Shown here piece by piece: positions 5,933 through 6,641 of a DNA stretch of 6,641 nucleotides (the stretch's first letter is position 1; the number at the start of each line of letters is the position of its first letter). A program made the translations under genes and the position numbers. This stretch comes from Thermoplasmatota archaeon (GTDB lineage: Archaea; Thermoplasmatota; Thermoplasmata; Halarchaeoplasmatales; Halarchaeoplasmataceae). Below the pieces are notes generated by a model. That model did no database searches. It was not told where the DNA came from and worked only from the letters and a program-made list of their open reading frames with translations. The DNA lies in contig JAHENW010000113.1 in assembly GCA_018610025.1 (NCBI GenBank), positions 1-6,641 on the forward strand. The letters are read 5' to 3'.

Positions 5933-6641
5933 CTATATGCGCTTCAGGATGTCCTCGATCAGCTCCTTGGTCTCGCCTTCCTCCTTGCCTTTCCTTCCTT
6001 TTAAGAACGATTTGGCCTTCTCCCCCCCTATCTTACCTAGAGCGTCGAAGGCGGCCCTCTTTATTTCTTCGTCCTCCGCATCCGCAAGCTGGATAAGGTC
6101 GTCCACTGCCTCCGCGGTCCCGATCTCCCCTAGGGCGAAGGCGGCCCTTTTCTTTTCCCCCCCCTTCAGCTCGTCTATCAATCTTTTCACGGAGAAATCG
6201 TTGTCCATCTTACTCAGTATCCAAGCGGCGTGCCTCCTTATCCACCTGTTCTCCTCGTCCAGCACAGTATCCACCAGCTTCTTCTGTGTGTCCACCCCTC
6301 CAATCTTGACCAAAGCTTCCACGGCGTACCAGCTTATATCCTCGTCACCCAGGGCGACATTGATCAGCTCGTTCTCCGCCTTCTCGTCCCCTATCTTTCC
6401 CAGAGCGGTGGCGGCCTGCTGTCTCATCTTCTCGTCCTCGTCGTTGATGGCTATCTGGATCAGCTTATCCACCGCCTTGTCGCTACCTATCTTACCAAGG
6501 GCCCAAGCCGCACGGCTCCTGACCTTATGGTCATCGAAATTGAGTGCCCTTATCAGGGCGTCGACGGCGCTCTCGTTCCCTATTCTTCCCAACGCCACCG
6601 TGGCGTACCATCTCACCTTGCTGTCCTGGTGGTGCAGTGCC
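5933..6641 (-). CDS. HEAT/PBS-lyase-like repeat protein, N-terminus outside the window
   Basis: At least 235 residues made almost wholly of tandem alpha-helical repeats of about 31 residues. Seven units are visible, each with a core close to VR--AA-ALGKIG followed by a short linker and a second helix such as -AVD-LI. This is the HEAT-like pattern first known from phycobilisome lyases and common in archaeal proteins that bind other proteins. The repeats give a curved scaffold; no catalytic motif, signal peptide or membrane segment is seen. A charged tail (RKGKEEGETKELIEDILKRI) ends the protein at a TAG. The GTG at 6614-6616 could be taken as a start, but in-frame codons before it read ALHHQDSK, the correct first part of a repeat, so the gene continues past the edge. 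The ABC operon begins 62 bp downstream with its own promoter. The partner is unknown. Confidence 0.9.
   Translation of the reverse strand, partial: ALHHQDSKVRWYATVALGRIGNESAVDALIRALNFDDHKVRSRAAWALGKIGSDKAVDKLIQIAINDEDEKMRQQAATALGKIGDEKAENELINVALGDEDISWYAVEALVKIGGVDTQKKLVDTVLDEENRWIRRHAAWILSKMDNDFSVKRLIDELKGGEKKRAAFALGEIGTAEAVDDLIQLADAEDEEIKRAAFDALGKIGGEKAKSFLKGRKGKEEGETKELIEDILKRI
5996..6640 (-). repeat. Seven tandem HEAT-like repeat units (about 84-96 bp each)
   Basis: Unit limits judged from the protein: 6640-6548, 6547-6455, 6454-6359, 6358-6269, 6268-6173, 6172-6089 and 6088-5996. The ALGKIG core is kept exactly in units 2, 3 and 7 and nearly so in units 1 (ALGRIG), 4 (ALVKIG) and 6 (ALGEIG). 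Unit 5 (ILSKMD) is the most diverged, and unit 6 is three residues short. The DNA has diverged between units, so expansion is not recent. Confidence 0.8.

Noticed and set aside
6614..6616. GTG as start of the HEAT protein
   Set aside because: Codons before it stay open to the window edge and encode the expected first half of a repeat, so this is an internal Val codon.
1..6641. A defence island, CRISPR array, insertion sequence, or tRNA/rRNA gene
   Set aside because: No direct-repeat array, transposase, integrase, nuclease or inverted-repeat ends were seen; gaps between genes are under 100 bp and hold only promoters and T-tracts.

Overview
The window looks like a compact stretch of archaeal, probably euryarchaeal, chromosome. 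Four things support this. The valyl-tRNA synthetase has the archaeal form (GWDDNG block, TTRPELLPA editing motif, CTFGD block). The first genes of transcripts have A/T-rich TATA-like boxes centred about 26 nt before start codons that lack a normal leader. Arginine is coded mainly by AGG/AGA and isoleucine mainly by ATA. A short Cys/His zinc-finger protein sits between the larger genes. ValRS is strongly acidic (about 22% Asp+Glu against about 11% Lys+Arg by hand count), which hints at adaptation to salt; the ABC ATPase and HEAT protein are only mildly acidic, so this is a hint and not a diagnosis. I cannot name a genus.

Layout, left to right. Positions 1-1179 (minus) hold a fold-type I PLP aminotransferase of the LysN/ARO8-like group, missing only its last residues at the window edge. 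A 99-bp divergent promoter region follows. The only plus-strand gene is a 56-residue zinc-finger protein (1279-1449). Its stop is 3 bp from the stop of the convergent valS (1453-4083, minus). Upstream of valS is a two-gene ABC-2 exporter on the minus strand: the ATPase (4929-5870) is transcribed first and the permease (4141-4938) overlaps its end by 10 bp. The right end (5933 to the edge, minus) is a HEAT/PBS-lyase-like repeat protein whose N-terminus lies outside the window.

The genes do not form one pathway. They are housekeeping (valS), amino-acid metabolism (aminotransferase), export (ABC pair) and two proteins of unknown role (zinc finger, HEAT). The ATPase-permease pair is the only clear functional unit. 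Each other gene, as far as can be seen, has its own promoter. There is no intergenic stretch over 100 bp and no sign of mobile elements, CRISPR arrays, tRNA or rRNA.

I found no convincing new multi-gene system. The most notable signals are a ValRS whose KMSKS loop has lost its usual lysines, a valS terminator-like hairpin and U-tract placed inside the convergent zinc-finger gene, and a mixture of near-leaderless starts with one strong Shine-Dalgarno start inside the ABC operon.
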